Below are positions 9,137-17,833 of a stretch of 64,000 nt of DNA, piece after piece. Under the pieces are notes generated by a model. That model made no database searches, was not told the DNA's origin, and worked only from the letters and a program-made list of their open reading frames with translations. The position numbers and the translations under genes were made by a program. Positions within the stretch are counted from its first letter, which is position 1. Each line of letters starts with the position of its first letter. The DNA comes from Rhizobium terricola (lineage in GTDB: Bacteria > Pseudomonadota > Alphaproteobacteria > Rhizobiales > Rhizobiaceae): assembly GCF_012927355.1 (NCBI RefSeq), contig NZ_JABBGK010000003.1, positions 124,001-188,000 on the forward strand, written 5' to 3'.

Positions 9137-9715
9137 ATGACGAAGCTCGAAAACCCCGTATTGATGGCCGTAATTGGCGCGGCGCAGGGTCTGCGCGGCG
9201 AGGTGCGGGTCAAGACCTTCACTGCTGATCCCATGGCGCTCGGCGAGTATGGCAACCTGCGCAGCGCGGACGGACGGGTCTTCGAGATCCTCGACCTGCG
9301 GGAAGCCAAGAATGTCGTCGTCGTGCGGTTCCGGGGCGTCAACGACCGCAATGCCGCCGAGGCGTTGAACGGTCTCGAACTCTTCATCGAGCGCGACGCT
9401 CTGCCGGACGAGGAACTCGACGAGGACGAGTTCTACTATGCCGATCTCGAAGGTCTCGAGGTGCATGACGGCGAGGGCAATCACTACGGCGCGGTGACCG
9501 GCGTCTACGATTTCGGTGCCGGCGATCTGCTCGAACTCAAGGGGCCGGGCAAGCGACCCGTGCTGATCCCGTTCTCCGAGGCCGCAGTCCTCGAAATCGA
9601 CCTTGAGGGTGGCAAGATCCTGATCGATCCGATCGCGGCGGGCCTCAAGGACGAAGATGACGCGAAGCCTTATGGCGCGGGGCCCAAGGGCAAGCCGCCG
9701 CGGGACGATTCGTGA
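9137..9715 (+). CDS. rimM: Ribosome maturation factor RimM
   Basis: Binds S19 and assists maturation of the 30S head. The 192-residue protein has the N-terminal RimM barrel ([24 protein letters not shown]) and the PRC-barrel half ([21 protein letters not shown]... [19 protein letters not shown]). The tail after about residue 165 is charged and variable. Its last codon overlaps the trmD start as GTGA, so the two are translationally coupled. It lies after the rpsP terminator and may have its own promoter in the 130-base gap. Confidence 0.95.
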   Translation: MTKLENPVLMAVIGAAQGLRGEVRVKTFTADPMALGEYGNLRSADGRVFEILDLREAKNVVVVRFRGVNDRNAAEALNGLELFIERDALPDEELDEDEFYYADLEGLEVHDGEGNHYGAVTGVYDFGAGDLLELKGPGKRPVLIPFSEAAVLEIDLEGGKILIDPIAAGLKDEDDAKPYGAGPKGKPPRDDS

Positions 9716-10401
9716 GCGATCGCCCGATGCCCTTCAAGGCGAGTGTGCTGACGCTTTATCCGGACATGTTTCCCGGCCATCTCGGCCAGGCACTCGCGGG
9801 CCGCGCACTGGACCGCGGTGACTGGTCGATCGAAGCCGTACAGATCCGCGACTTTGCCCTCGACAAGCACCGGAGCGTCGACGACACCCCGTCGGGCGGC
9901 GGAGCCGGCATGGTGCTGAAGCCGGATGTGCTGGCGCGTGCGATCGATTCGATCGCCGACGATAGCCGCCCGCGGCTGCTGATGAGCCCGCGCGGACGGC
10001 CGCTGACCCAGGAACGGGTCCGGGCGATTGCCGAGGGCGAAGGCGTGGTCATCGTCTGCGGACGCTTCGAGGGCGTCGACCAGCGGGTCATCGAGGCACG
10101 CGGGCTCGAAGAGGTATCCATCGGCGACTATATTCTTTCCGGTGGCGAGCCGGCGGCTCTGACCCTGCTCGATGCGGTGGTAAGGATCCTGCCGGGCGTC
10201 ATGGGCAACCAGTTGTCCGGCGTACATGAAAGCTTCGAGGGCGGGCTGCTCGAGCACCCGCACTATACCCGGCCGCAGGTCTTCGAAGGACGCGAGATCC
10301 CCGAGGTACTGACGTCGGGCAATCACGCCGCCATCGAGGCCTGGCGCCGCGAGGAAGCGTTGAAGCTGACGGCCGAACGACGGCCGGACCTCCTCAAGTA
10401 A
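9712..10401 (+). CDS. trmD: tRNA (guanine-N1)-methyltransferase TrmD
   Basis: Methylates G37 in tRNAs with G36, preventing frameshifting. The SPOUT-fold trefoil-knot region is clear: [35 protein letters not shown] and [14 protein letters not shown]. Length is 229 residues. The GTG at 9712 overlaps the rimM stop; an ATG five codons later ([17 protein letters not shown]) is an alternative start giving 224 residues. Position after rimM is conserved in most bacteria. Confidence 0.96.
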   Translation: MSDRPMPFKASVLTLYPDMFPGHLGQALAGRALDRGDWSIEAVQIRDFALDKHRSVDDTPSGGGAGMVLKPDVLARAIDSIADDSRPRLLMSPRGRPLTQERVRAIAEGEGVVIVCGRFEGVDQRVIEARGLEEVSIGDYILSGGEPAALTLLDAVVRILPGVMGNQLSGVHESFEGGLLEHPHYTRPQVFEGREIPEVLTSGNHAAIEAWRREEALKLTAERRPDLLK

Positions 10402-10501
10402 TGACTGCGTCGAGCCTGCGGTTACCCAGCCCTGCCCTTCGCGTGGGCTCAGGGCGTTCATCATTCGAAACGATTCGCTGGATCATTTCGTCGACCATTC
10501 C

Positions 10502-11248
10502 TCACCCCGTGACGAAGTAATAGATCGCAAGGCCGAGGCCTGCCGCCACGACAATCCATCGCAGAACGGCCTGCGGCACCTTCCGTGCGAGGGCGACGCC
10601 GGCATAACCGCCGATCGCGACGGCCGGGACCATCACGGCGGCATGGGTCCACGAGACTGCGCCGGCGCTGGTGAAGACCAAGATCGCCACCGCGGCGATG
10701 ACGATCGACAGGAAGTTCTTGAGTGCGTTCAGCCGATGATAGTCGCCGCCGCTGGCAAGCCCGAGCGATGCAAGCATCATGATGCCCATGCCGGCGCCGA
10801 AAAAGCCGCCATAAAATGAGGTGAGCCCCTGCAGGGCAAGTCCGAGCGGCGTTGCCGGGTGGCTCTCGCCGGCCTGTTTCGGGCGGAGTTTGGGCCCGGC
10901 CGCAAAGACGATCGTCGCGGCGATCAGCAGCCACGGCACCATGGCGCGGAAGGCCGGATTGGAGAGCGAGATCAGGAACAGCGCACCGCCGAGCGCGCCG
11001 ACCGCGGAGACGAGAGCGAGGATCAGGGCGCTCTTCCTCAAAGAGGCGAATTCGCTTCGATAGGCGAGCGTCGAGGTGATATAGCCTGGAAACTGGGTGA
11101 TCGAGGACGTGGCATTGGCCGCGATCGGCGGCAGGCCGGCGAGCGTCATCGCGCCGAAGGTCAGAAAGGTGCCGCCCCCGGCGATCGCATTGACGACGCC
11201 CGAGAGAAAGCCGGCGGCAAACAGCAGGACAAGGGTGGCGATCGACAT
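10502..11248 (-). CDS. TauE/SafE (TSUP) family membrane transporter
   Basis: A 248-residue protein with about seven to eight hydrophobic segments. The N-terminus [41 protein letters not shown] carries the TSUP signature (AGGG followed by PxxAxATS), and the second half repeats it ([20 protein letters not shown]). Members export sulfite, sulfonates or other organic anions; the substrate here cannot be read from sequence. It is an isolated minus-strand gene set between trmD and rplS, interrupting the ribosomal cluster. Confidence 0.85.
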   Translation of the reverse strand: MSIATLVLLFAAGFLSGVVNAIAGGGTFLTFGAMTLAGLPPIAANATSSITQFPGYITSTLAYRSEFASLRKSALILALVSAVGALGGALFLISLSNPAFRAMVPWLLIAATIVFAAGPKLRPKQAGESHPATPLGLALQGLTSFYGGFFGAGMGIMMLASLGLASGGDYHRLNALKNFLSIVIAAVAILVFTSAGAVSWTHAAVMVPAVAIGGYAGVALARKVPQAVLRWIVVAAGLGLAIYYFVTG

Positions 11249-11504
11249 ATGCGGCTTCCTCCGTGGTCGCGCACGGTTATTCGTTCAGCGTCGGGACCGC
11301 AATGGTGCGTCGGCGAGAAAAATGCGCCGAAGGGGTGACAAACCGGGATGTTTGGTGTATTGGCCCGCTTCGGAAATGGGCTTAGCCCGTCTGCCACAAA
11401 CAAAGAGCATGCGTAACCGCTCCCGTCCGCGAGGACAACATCCGGAGGCAAGGACCGAAGGATCGACGAGCGCTCTGGCTGTTTCAGAAGAACCGAGGTT
11501 AGAC
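11249..11504 (+). promoter_or_regulatory. rplS upstream region with leader hairpin
   Basis: About 255 bases separate the divergent TSUP gene from rplS. Near rplS there is a short hairpin GTCC-GCGA-GGAC (11425-11436), again with a GNRA tetraloop, followed by a purine-rich stretch and AACCGAGG before the ATG at 11505. It could be part of an L19 leader, but I cannot assign a known motif. Confidence 0.3.
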
Positions 11505-12041
11505 ATGAACATCATTCAGCAGCTGGAAGCCGAACAGGCCGCCAAGATCGAAGCCAAGCGCAAGCTTCCGGAATTCTCTGCCGGCGACACGCTCCGCGTC
11601 AACGTCACCGTCAAGGAAGGCAACCGTACCCGCGTGCAGGCCTATGAAGGCGTTTGCATCGGCCGTTCGGGCGCCGGCATCAACGAGAGCTTCACCGTTC
11701 GCAAGATCTCCTACGGCGAAGGCGTCGAGCGCGTATTCCCGGTCTATTCGCCGATGGTCGAAAGCGTCGAAGTCGTTCGTCGCGGTAAGGTCCGTCGCGC
11801 CAAGCTCTACTACCTGCGCGATCGTCGCGGTAAGTCGGCTCGTATCGTCGAAAACACCGGCTCGCGCGCACGCAAGCTGAACGACGCCGAGCGCGCTGCC
11901 GTTGCCGAGGAAAAGGCACGCATCGAAGCTGAAAAGATTGCAGCAGCACAGGCTCTCGCCGCCGAAAAGGCAGCAGCAGAAGCGGCTGAAGCAAAGGCTG
12001 CCGCTGAAGCTGCAGCTGCAGCCGAAGGCTCCGCAGAATAA
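11505..12041 (+). CDS. rplS: 50S ribosomal protein L19
   Basis: L19 sits at the 30S-50S interface. Residues 1-120 are canonical: [83 protein letters not shown]. Residues from about 125 to 178 are an Ala/Glu/Lys-rich helical tail absent from E. coli L19 (115 residues). The ATG at 11505 is set by homology; a much longer upstream frame is spurious. A strong terminator follows. Confidence 0.97.
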   Translation: MNIIQQLEAEQAAKIEAKRKLPEFSAGDTLRVNVTVKEGNRTRVQAYEGVCIGRSGAGINESFTVRKISYGEGVERVFPVYSPMVESVEVVRRGKVRRAKLYYLRDRRGKSARIVENTGSRARKLNDAERAAVAEEKARIEAEKIAAAQALAAEKAAAEAAEAKAAAEAAAAAEGSAE

Positions 12042-12065
12042 GACTTTCCCCTTCGGGAATTGGAA

Positions 12066-12092
12066 AAGGCGGTCTTCGGGCCGCCTTTTTTT
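12066..12092 (+). terminator. Intrinsic terminator after rplS
   Basis: Stem AAGGCGG / CCGCCTT with an eight-base loop (TCTTCGGG), followed immediately by a run of T residues to 12092. It is 24 bases past the rplS stop. Confidence 0.88.
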
Positions 12093-12172
12093 GTTGCCTT
12101 GGTGCGGCAGCGCGTCTCGCTTGCATCTTCCCGCGTCCATTGCTAACCCTGTGGGCGGACCGGGGACAATCG

Positions 12173-12571
12173 ATGCGAACCAGGATGGGCACATGGCAGC
12201 TCTTGACGCGCGCGCTTTGCGTGATCGCGCTTGTTGCTGTCGGCTTTGCCCATCGGGCCCCAACTGCCGCGGCGTCCAAACTGTCATCGGCCGAGGTCGC
12301 CGCGCTCACGCTGCCCGATGGTAGCCTGCCCGAACTCTGCCTTCCCGGACAAGATGATGACGGTGCGCAGAAAGACCACCTCGGATCAGGTACCTGCGAA
12401 GCCTGCCTGATCTCCGCCTCCGTCCTGCTGCCGTCGCCCACCGACCTCACCGGCGCTCGGATTGTTGTCGTCGCCGAAACGCTGCTGCCGCCGCGTTTCG
12501 AGGCTTTCCACCGTCTTATCTTCCCTCCCAATGCCGCGCCCCGTGCGCCTCCCCATCCGGCCCTTGTCTGA
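12173..12571 (+). CDS. Small exported CxxC protein, DUF2946-like
   Basis: A 132-residue protein. Residues 1-35 look like a signal peptide or membrane anchor (MRTRMGTWQLLTRALCVIAL, then an Ala-rich segment to about residue 35). The mature part is short, with an isolated cysteine in LPELCLPG and a CxxC in GTCEACLISASVLLP, ending in a Pro/Ala-rich tail. The LC...CxxC pattern resembles DUF2946 proteins, which are often found beside TonB or copper genes, but the match is by eye only. The next genes are a Crp/Fnr regulator and a PepSY membrane protein on the same strand, suggesting a metal or redox context. The start at 12173 gives the best signal sequence. Confidence 0.55.
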   Translation: MRTRMGTWQLLTRALCVIALVAVGFAHRAPTAAASKLSSAEVAALTLPDGSLPELCLPGQDDDGAQKDHLGSGTCEACLISASVLLPSPTDLTGARIVVVAETLLPPRFEAFHRLIFPPNAAPRAPPHPALV

Positions 12572-12673
12572 GCCCGGTTCCGCGAGCGGCGAAACGCTCG
12601 TGTCCGGAATCCTTCATCGAGGCCGGTAGGACGCATCGAGCATGCGCATCCGGCCTGAACGCCGGATATCGTC

Positions 12674-13363
12674 ATGCTGCATTTCACCCTAGACAAGGCG
12701 GACACCCGTCCGCTGCCAGCCCATGCGCTTGTTGAAAGGCGAGCGCCACGCCACGACGCCACCGCCCTCAGGCTGCCCCCGCGCAGCACCCTCTTTCTCG
12801 AGGGCCATGATCGCGCCCCGCAATACCGCGTGATCGAGGGCTGTGTTGCGCTCTCTCAATCGCTGCCGGATGGCCGGCGACAGATCATCGACATGATTGG
12901 TCCCGGCCGCCTGCTCGGCATCGGCGGCGGCGACCACAGCCGATGCTCGGCGGAAACGCTGAGTTACGTCTCTCTCGAAACGATCGAACGCATCGAGCAT
13001 GCCGATCTGGAAATCGACCTGAAGGAGATGCTCCTGCGTGCTCAATCGCATGCGATCCTCCTCGGGCGCAAGACGGCGAACGAAAGGGTCGCCTCCGCCA
13101 TCCTCGACCTCGCCGATCAGTTCGTGCGCCCATCCCGGGGCCGAAAGCGCAATACCATCTGCTTCAACCTCTACCCGACCCGCGGCGATCTGGCGGACTG
13201 GCTCGGCCTGACCATCGAGACGGTCAGCCGCTGCTTCACCCGCATCAAGAAAGCGGGCCTGATCGACTTCACCCATCCCGAAATCGTCACCCTGCTGCAT
13301 CGGGAAACGCTCGCCGAGATCGCATCCGGCAGCCGGGCCCTTGACGCTTGCAACACCCTTTGA
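12674..13363 (+). CDS. Crp/Fnr family transcriptional regulator
   Basis: A 229-residue regulator with a cyclic-nucleotide-like beta-roll (about residues 25-115; LEGHDRAPQYRVIEGCVALSQ), a dimerisation helix and a C-terminal winged helix. The recognition helix region (DLADWLGLTIETVSRCFTRIKK) has the E-xx-SR arrangement of FNR-type proteins that read TTGAT-N4-ATCAA-like sites. No N-terminal CxxC cluster of FnrN type is present, so it is not an obvious Fe-S oxygen sensor and resembles FixK-like members. The PepSY gene starts 11 bases later, so the two are likely co-transcribed. Confidence 0.88.
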   Translation: MLHFTLDKADTRPLPAHALVERRAPRHDATALRLPPRSTLFLEGHDRAPQYRVIEGCVALSQSLPDGRRQIIDMIGPGRLLGIGGGDHSRCSAETLSYVSLETIERIEHADLEIDLKEMLLRAQSHAILLGRKTANERVASAILDLADQFVRPSRGRKRNTICFNLYPTRGDLADWLGLTIETVSRCFTRIKKAGLIDFTHPEIVTLLHRETLAEIASGSRALDACNTL

Positions 13364-13374
13364 GGAGAGAATTC

Positions 13375-14784
13375 ATGACCCTTGCAACAGACAGCCCGGC
13401 GACGCCGGCAACTGCCGCGTTTTCCCGACGCTTCTATTTCACCGCCTGGCGCTGGCATTTCTACGCCGGGCTCTATGTGGCGCCCTTCCTCGCAATGCTG
13501 GCCGTCACGGGGCTGATCATGCTGTGGTCAGCGGTTCTGGTCGGGCGCGACGGGGAAAAGGCCTTCACGGTCACCCCCGCGGCGAGCCAGGTCCTCGTTT
13601 CGAAACAGGCCGATGCGGCTGTTGCCGCCGTGCCGGGCGGCAGCCTCGTGCAGTATATCGCACCACGGACGCCCGAGGGGGCGGCCGTTTTCCGCGTCAA
13701 CGCCGGCGAGGCGTCGAGCATGGTGGCGGTCGATCCGTATACGGGTCAGGTTCTCGGCAGCTGGGAGCGCCGTAATGCGCTCTACGACCTTGCCGACACC
13801 ATCCATGGCACGCTGCTCATCGGCGACATCGGCGACCGGTTGATCGAGATCGCCGCCGGCTTCGGTGTGGTGCTGATCGTGACCGGGCTTTATCTGTGGT
13901 GGCCGCGCGACGGCAAGGGCTTTTCCAGCGTCCTCGTTCCCCAGCTCTCTGCCCGGGGACGCATGCTGTGGAAGTCCCTGCATCTGACGGTCGGCTTCTA
14001 TGCCTCGCTGATCCTTCTCGTCTTCCTTCTGTCCGGGCTCACCTGGGCCGGGATCTGGGGCGAGAAGTTCACCCAGGCCTGGAGCACCTTTCCCGCCGAG
14101 AAGTGGGACAATGTTCCGGTTTCGGATGCGACCCATGCGGCGATGAACCATGGCGGCATCAAGGAAGTGCCGTGGACCCTCGAACAGACGCCGATGCCGA
14201 TGTCAGGCTCCGATGCCGGCGCAAGCGGCCTGCCGGACGGCCAGCCTGTCGACATCGACACCGTCATTGCCTTTGCCCGATCGCTCGGCTTCGACCAGCG
14301 TTTCCAGCTCGCCGTTCCCGCCGACGACAAGGGGGTCTGGACGATCTCCCGCGATACGATGAGCAATGACAGCGGCAATCCGGTCTCCGACCGCACCGTC
14401 CACATCGACCGCTATACCGGCAAGGTTCTGGCCGATGTCGGTTTTGCCGAATATGGCCCGGCCGGCAAGGCCATGGCGGTCGGCATTGCGTTTCACGAAG
14501 GAGACATGGGGGCGTGGAATGTCGCGCTCGTCACCCTCTTCTGCCTCTCGGTGATCTTCCTGTCGGTGAGCGGCATCGTGATGTGGTGGAAGCGCAGGCC
14601 GCAGGGCGCGGGCCGCCTTGTGGCTCCTGTGCGTGAGCCGGGTCCGCTGTGGAAGACCGGCGCGGTCATCATGGTGGCCTTGTCCCTGCTCTTCCCGCTG
14701 ACCGGCGCGGTGCTCGTCTCGGTGCTCGTCATCGATCTCCTGGTGCTCCGCCATGTCGCCCCGCTGAAACGGATGTTGAGCTGA
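13375..14784 (+). CDS. PepSY-associated TM protein (PiuB-like iron-regulated membrane protein)
   Basis: A 469-residue inner-membrane protein with four predicted membrane helices: about residues 25-48 (HFYAGLYVAPFLAMLAVTGLIML), 155-175 (IAAGFGVVLIVTGLYLWWPR), 200-222 and a C-terminal pair after residue 380. A large periplasmic loop carries PepSY-like segments (VAVDPYTGQVLGSWERR; VHIDRYTGKVLADVGF). Members are linked to siderophore/iron uptake or act as heme/flavin-associated reductases; the exact role is unknown. The ATG at 13375 has a good RBS (GAGGAGAG). It follows the Crp/Fnr gene closely. Confidence 0.85.
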   Translation: MTLATDSPATPATAAFSRRFYFTAWRWHFYAGLYVAPFLAMLAVTGLIMLWSAVLVGRDGEKAFTVTPAASQVLVSKQADAAVAAVPGGSLVQYIAPRTPEGAAVFRVNAGEASSMVAVDPYTGQVLGSWERRNALYDLADTIHGTLLIGDIGDRLIEIAAGFGVVLIVTGLYLWWPRDGKGFSSVLVPQLSARGRMLWKSLHLTVGFYASLILLVFLLSGLTWAGIWGEKFTQAWSTFPAEKWDNVPVSDATHAAMNHGGIKEVPWTLEQTPMPMSGSDAGASGLPDGQPVDIDTVIAFARSLGFDQRFQLAVPADDKGVWTISRDTMSNDSGNPVSDRTVHIDRYTGKVLADVGFAEYGPAGKAMAVGIAFHEGDMGAWNVALVTLFCLSVIFLSVSGIVMWWKRRPQGAGRLVAPVREPGPLWKTGAVIMVALSLLFPLTGAVLVSVLVIDLLVLRHVAPLKRMLS

Positions 14785-14930
14785 ATTCGCGGAGTTGAAC
14801 ACTCTTTGCGCATTTACCGAAACCAAGGGGGGCGCCATTGCCTGCGCCCCCGCTTCTTTGGAACGACGTACCCTTGCAAGACCGTGAGACTTCATGACAA
14901 TTTGGCTCGCCACATTTTCAGGAGACCAAA

Positions 14931-15731
14931 ATGTTTTCTCGCCGCGCCCTTATAGCCGCCGGTCTTTCGACTCTCGTCCTTTCCCCGCTTTCCAGCTTCG
15001 CGGCCGAACTGCCCGACCTCGGCGGCAAGACGGTGGTCGTCGTCACCGAAAACGCCTATCCCCCGCTGCAGTTCGTCGACCCGAAATCCGGCCAGGCCAT
15101 CGGCTGGGAATATGACGCGATGAACGAGATCGCCAAGCGGCTGAACTTCAAGGTCGAATACCAGAATACGTCCTGGGACGCGATGATCCAGGCGGTGTCC
15201 GACGGCCAGTACCAGATCGGCATGACCGGCATCACCATCAAGGACGACCGAAAGGAGAAGGTCGACTTCTCCGATCCTTACATGCGCTCGGAGCAGTTCA
15301 TGCTGGTGCGCGGCGACGAGACCCGCTTCACAGACGGCAAGAGCTTCGGCGCGTTCAACGACGGCCTGGTCGGCGCGCAGCCGGGCACGACGCCGTTCTA
15401 CACGGCCGTCTACGAAATCCTCGACGGCAATGAATCCAATCCGCGCATTAAGCTGTTCGAGACCTTCGGTGCCACGGTGCAGGCCCTCAAGACCGGTGAC
15501 GTGGACGTGGTGCTGACCGACGGCACCGCCGGCAAGGGTTATGTCGACGCCTCGAACGGCGGCCTGAAACTCATCGGCGGACCGCTCGGCTCGGAGGATT
15601 TCGGCTTCATCTTCCCGAAGGGCTCCGACCTGGTGGCGCCGGTCAATGCGGCGATCGCTGTACTCAAGGCCGACGGTACGCTGGACGGGCTGAACAAGAA
15701 GTGGTTCCTCGACTACAAGATGGGCGAGTGA
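14931..15731 (+). CDS. Amino-acid ABC transporter substrate-binding protein
   Basis: A 266-residue family-3 periplasmic binding protein. Residues 1-24 form a signal peptide (MFSRRALIAAGLSTLVLSPL, cleaved near SSFAA). The mature part has VVVVTENAYPPLQFVD, WDAMIQAVSDGQYQIGMTGITI, and KVDFSDPYM followed by FGFIFPKGSDL, typical of polar amino-acid binders. Ligand specificity is not evident. The permease follows after 31 bases. No ATPase gene is adjacent. Confidence 0.9.
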   Translation: MFSRRALIAAGLSTLVLSPLSSFAAELPDLGGKTVVVVTENAYPPLQFVDPKSGQAIGWEYDAMNEIAKRLNFKVEYQNTSWDAMIQAVSDGQYQIGMTGITIKDDRKEKVDFSDPYMRSEQFMLVRGDETRFTDGKSFGAFNDGLVGAQPGTTPFYTAVYEILDGNESNPRIKLFETFGATVQALKTGDVDVVLTDGTAGKGYVDASNGGLKLIGGPLGSEDFGFIFPKGSDLVAPVNAAIAVLKADGTLDGLNKKWFLDYKMGE

Positions 15732-15762
15732 GCGTGACCTGTAGCGAGGCCGGGGCCGGCTG

Positions 15763-16587
15763 ATGGGCTTCCAGACGCTTCCCGGCGCAAACGGCAAGGA
15801 CGACTATCCCTGGTGGCTGGTCGCCCTTGGCCTCGTTGCGGCGGCGATCGCCGCCGTGATCATCTTCAACGGCCTCTATGCTCAGGTCTTCATCACCGTG
15901 GCGCGTGGCATCGGGGTCACCGTCTTCGTGACGGTGATGGGCTTTTCGTTCGCGACCGCACTCGGGCTTCTGATTGCGCTCGCCGGCTTGGCCGACAGCC
16001 TGGTGCTCCGGCAGGCGGCGCGCTTCTACATCGAGGTGGTGCGCGGCATTCCGGTGCTCGTGCTCCTGTTCTACGTCGCCTTCGTCGGCGCGCCGGGTTT
16101 TGTCAGCCTCTACAATTTCGTGATCGGCCCGCTCGTCGAGCGCGGCTGGACGGCGCCGCTGCAGGTTAGGGACGTCTCGCTGATGTGGCGCGCCATCATC
16201 GCGCTGACGATCGGCTATTCGGCCTTCATCGCCGAGATCTTCCGCGCCGGCTTCCAGTCCGTCGACAAGGGACAGATCGAGGCGGCAATGGCGCTCGGCC
16301 TTTCCCGCTTCCAGCGTTTCCGGCTGATCGTGCTGCCGCAGGCGATCCGGGTGATCTTCCCGCCGCTCTCCAACGACTTCGTCGCCATGGTGAAGGACAG
16401 TTCGCTGGTCTCGGTGCTCGGCGTCGCCGACATCAGCCAGGCCGGCAAGATTTATGCCTCCGGCTCCTTCCGCTTCTTCGAGACCTATTCGATCGTCGCC
16501 TATATCTACCTGATCCTGACGATCGGCCTGTCACTGCTGCTCAGGCAGTTGGAAAAGCGGATGCGGCAAAAGGGTCAGGCGCGATAG
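15763..16587 (+). CDS. Amino-acid ABC transporter permease
   Basis: A 274-residue HisM/GlnP-type permease with an N-terminal helix (WWLVALGLVAAAIAAVIIFN) and the conserved core. FYIEVVRGIPVLVLLFYVAF and the EAA loop ESVxxGQIEAA-like segment (FQSVDKGQIEAAMALGLSR ... VLPQAIRVIFPPLSNDFV) are present. It pairs with the upstream binding protein. The cognate ATPase is not in the window next to it, so it must be supplied from elsewhere or shared. Confidence 0.92.
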   Translation: MGFQTLPGANGKDDYPWWLVALGLVAAAIAAVIIFNGLYAQVFITVARGIGVTVFVTVMGFSFATALGLLIALAGLADSLVLRQAARFYIEVVRGIPVLVLLFYVAFVGAPGFVSLYNFVIGPLVERGWTAPLQVRDVSLMWRAIIALTIGYSAFIAEIFRAGFQSVDKGQIEAAMALGLSRFQRFRLIVLPQAIRVIFPPLSNDFVAMVKDSSLVSVLGVADISQAGKIYASGSFRFFETYSIVAYIYLILTIGLSLLLRQLEKRMRQKGQAR

Positions 16588-16608
16588 GCCGCGCCCGACC
16601 GCAGCGCC

Positions 16609-17514
16609 TCAGAACACTTCCGGCACGTACATTTCTTCGGGCACCGGTCGACGGATGTAGTCTTCGTTGCGGACGCGCTCCGGCAGCACGATGTGCTCCT
16701 TCGGCACGTTCTCATAGGGGATCTGCGACAGGAGATGGGCGATCATGTTGAGGCGCGCCCTTTTCTTGTCGACGGCCTGCACCACCCACCACGGCGCCTC
16801 GGCGATGTGGGTGCGATCGAGCATCTCTTCCTTCGCCTTGGTGTATTCCTCCCAGTGGATGCGGCTCTCGAGGTCCATGGGCGAGAGCTTCCACTGCTTC
16901 AGCGGATCATGGATGCGCATGCGGAATCGGAATTCCTGTTCCTCGTCGGTGATGGAGAACCAGTATTTGAGCAGGATGATGCCGGAGCGGACCAGCATGC
17001 GCTCGAATTCCGGCACGTCGCGGAAAAATTCCTCGACCTGGTCGGGCGTGCAGAAGCCCATGACGCGTTCGACGCCGGCGCGGTTGTACCAGGAGCGGTC
17101 GAACAGCACCATTTCGCCGCCGGACGGCAGGTGCGGCGTGTAGCGCTGGAAATACCACTGGTCGCGTTCGCGCTCGGTCGGAGCGGGAAGGGCGACGACG
17201 CGGCAGATGCGCGGATTGAGCCTCTGGGTCACGCGCTTGATCGCACCGCCCTTGCCGGCGGAATCGCGACCTTCGAACAGGACGACCACCTTGAGTTTCT
17301 TGTACTGCACCCAGTCCTGCAGACGAACCAGCTCGTGTTGAAGCCTGAACAGCTCGCGGAAATAGACCTTCCGGTCGAGGCTCGGTTCGGACAGCCCCTC
17401 CGTGACCAGATCCTCCAGCCGCTCTTCCTCCATCTGCTGTTCGAGCTCCTCGTCGAAACTGTCGACGATCTCGTTCTTGATCCGGTTCAGCAGTTCTTCG
17501 GTCGGCTCGGACAT
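16609..17514 (-). CDS. ppk2: Polyphosphate kinase 2
   Basis: PPK2 transfers phosphate between polyphosphate and nucleoside diphosphates. The 301-residue protein shows the P-loop VVVLFEGRDSAGKGGAIKR, the second nucleotide-fold motif VLFDRSWYNRAGVERVMGF (lid-region Asp/Arg), and PWWVVQAVDKKRARLNMI. One-domain architecture and length fit class I PPK2. The N-terminal 60 residues are acidic and helical. A Pho-box-like direct repeat lies 56 bases upstream on the same strand, fitting phosphate control. It is a single-gene unit divergent from leuC. Confidence 0.95.
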   Translation of the reverse strand: MSEPTEELLNRIKNEIVDSFDEELEQQMEEERLEDLVTEGLSEPSLDRKVYFRELFRLQHELVRLQDWVQYKKLKVVVLFEGRDSAGKGGAIKRVTQRLNPRICRVVALPAPTERERDQWYFQRYTPHLPSGGEMVLFDRSWYNRAGVERVMGFCTPDQVEEFFRDVPEFERMLVRSGIILLKYWFSITDEEQEFRFRMRIHDPLKQWKLSPMDLESRIHWEEYTKAKEEMLDRTHIAEAPWWVVQAVDKKRARLNMIAHLLSQIPYENVPKEHIVLPERVRNEDYIRRPVPEEMYVPEVF

Positions 17515-17833
17515 CGCGGCATCCTCCAGTTTCGCCCAAGCAGATCAAGCATGTTTGCAAGAACGCCGTATGACAGTCGTGTGTCAGGGGGCGGACGATG
17601 CAAAGCGATTGCCGGTCCTGTGGAAAACTGTTATGAGGCGGGCCATGGGATCGAAATTCGGATGTCTCGCGCCTGATATCTTTGTGCTGCAGGACCACAA
17701 GCGTCTTCCGGCACGCTTCTTCGCGCGCGTCTCCGGGGCGCTCAACAGCCGACTCGCCTGAGGCGACCGTTCCGCCGGCCCACGCGGCCACTGACCTATT
17801 TCCCGAAATCGACATTTCCGACGGATCAAAGCC
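17515..17833. other. Intergenic region between ppk2 and leuC
   Basis: A 319-base divergent spacer. It holds the Pho-box-like repeat at 17570-17587 oriented toward ppk2. The rest contains no supported gene, and I could not identify a leuC attenuator or leader peptide. Confidence 0.6.
17570..17587 (-). promoter_or_regulatory. Pho-box-like PhoB site upstream of ppk2
   Basis: Read on the minus strand the sequence is CTGACAC-ACGA-CTGTCAT. These are two 7-base half-sites with 11-base spacing, matching the PhoB direct-repeat consensus CTGTCAT-N4-CTGTCAT at 12 of 14 positions. It ends 56 bases before the ppk2 ATG, the right position for replacing a -35 element. Confidence 0.6.
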
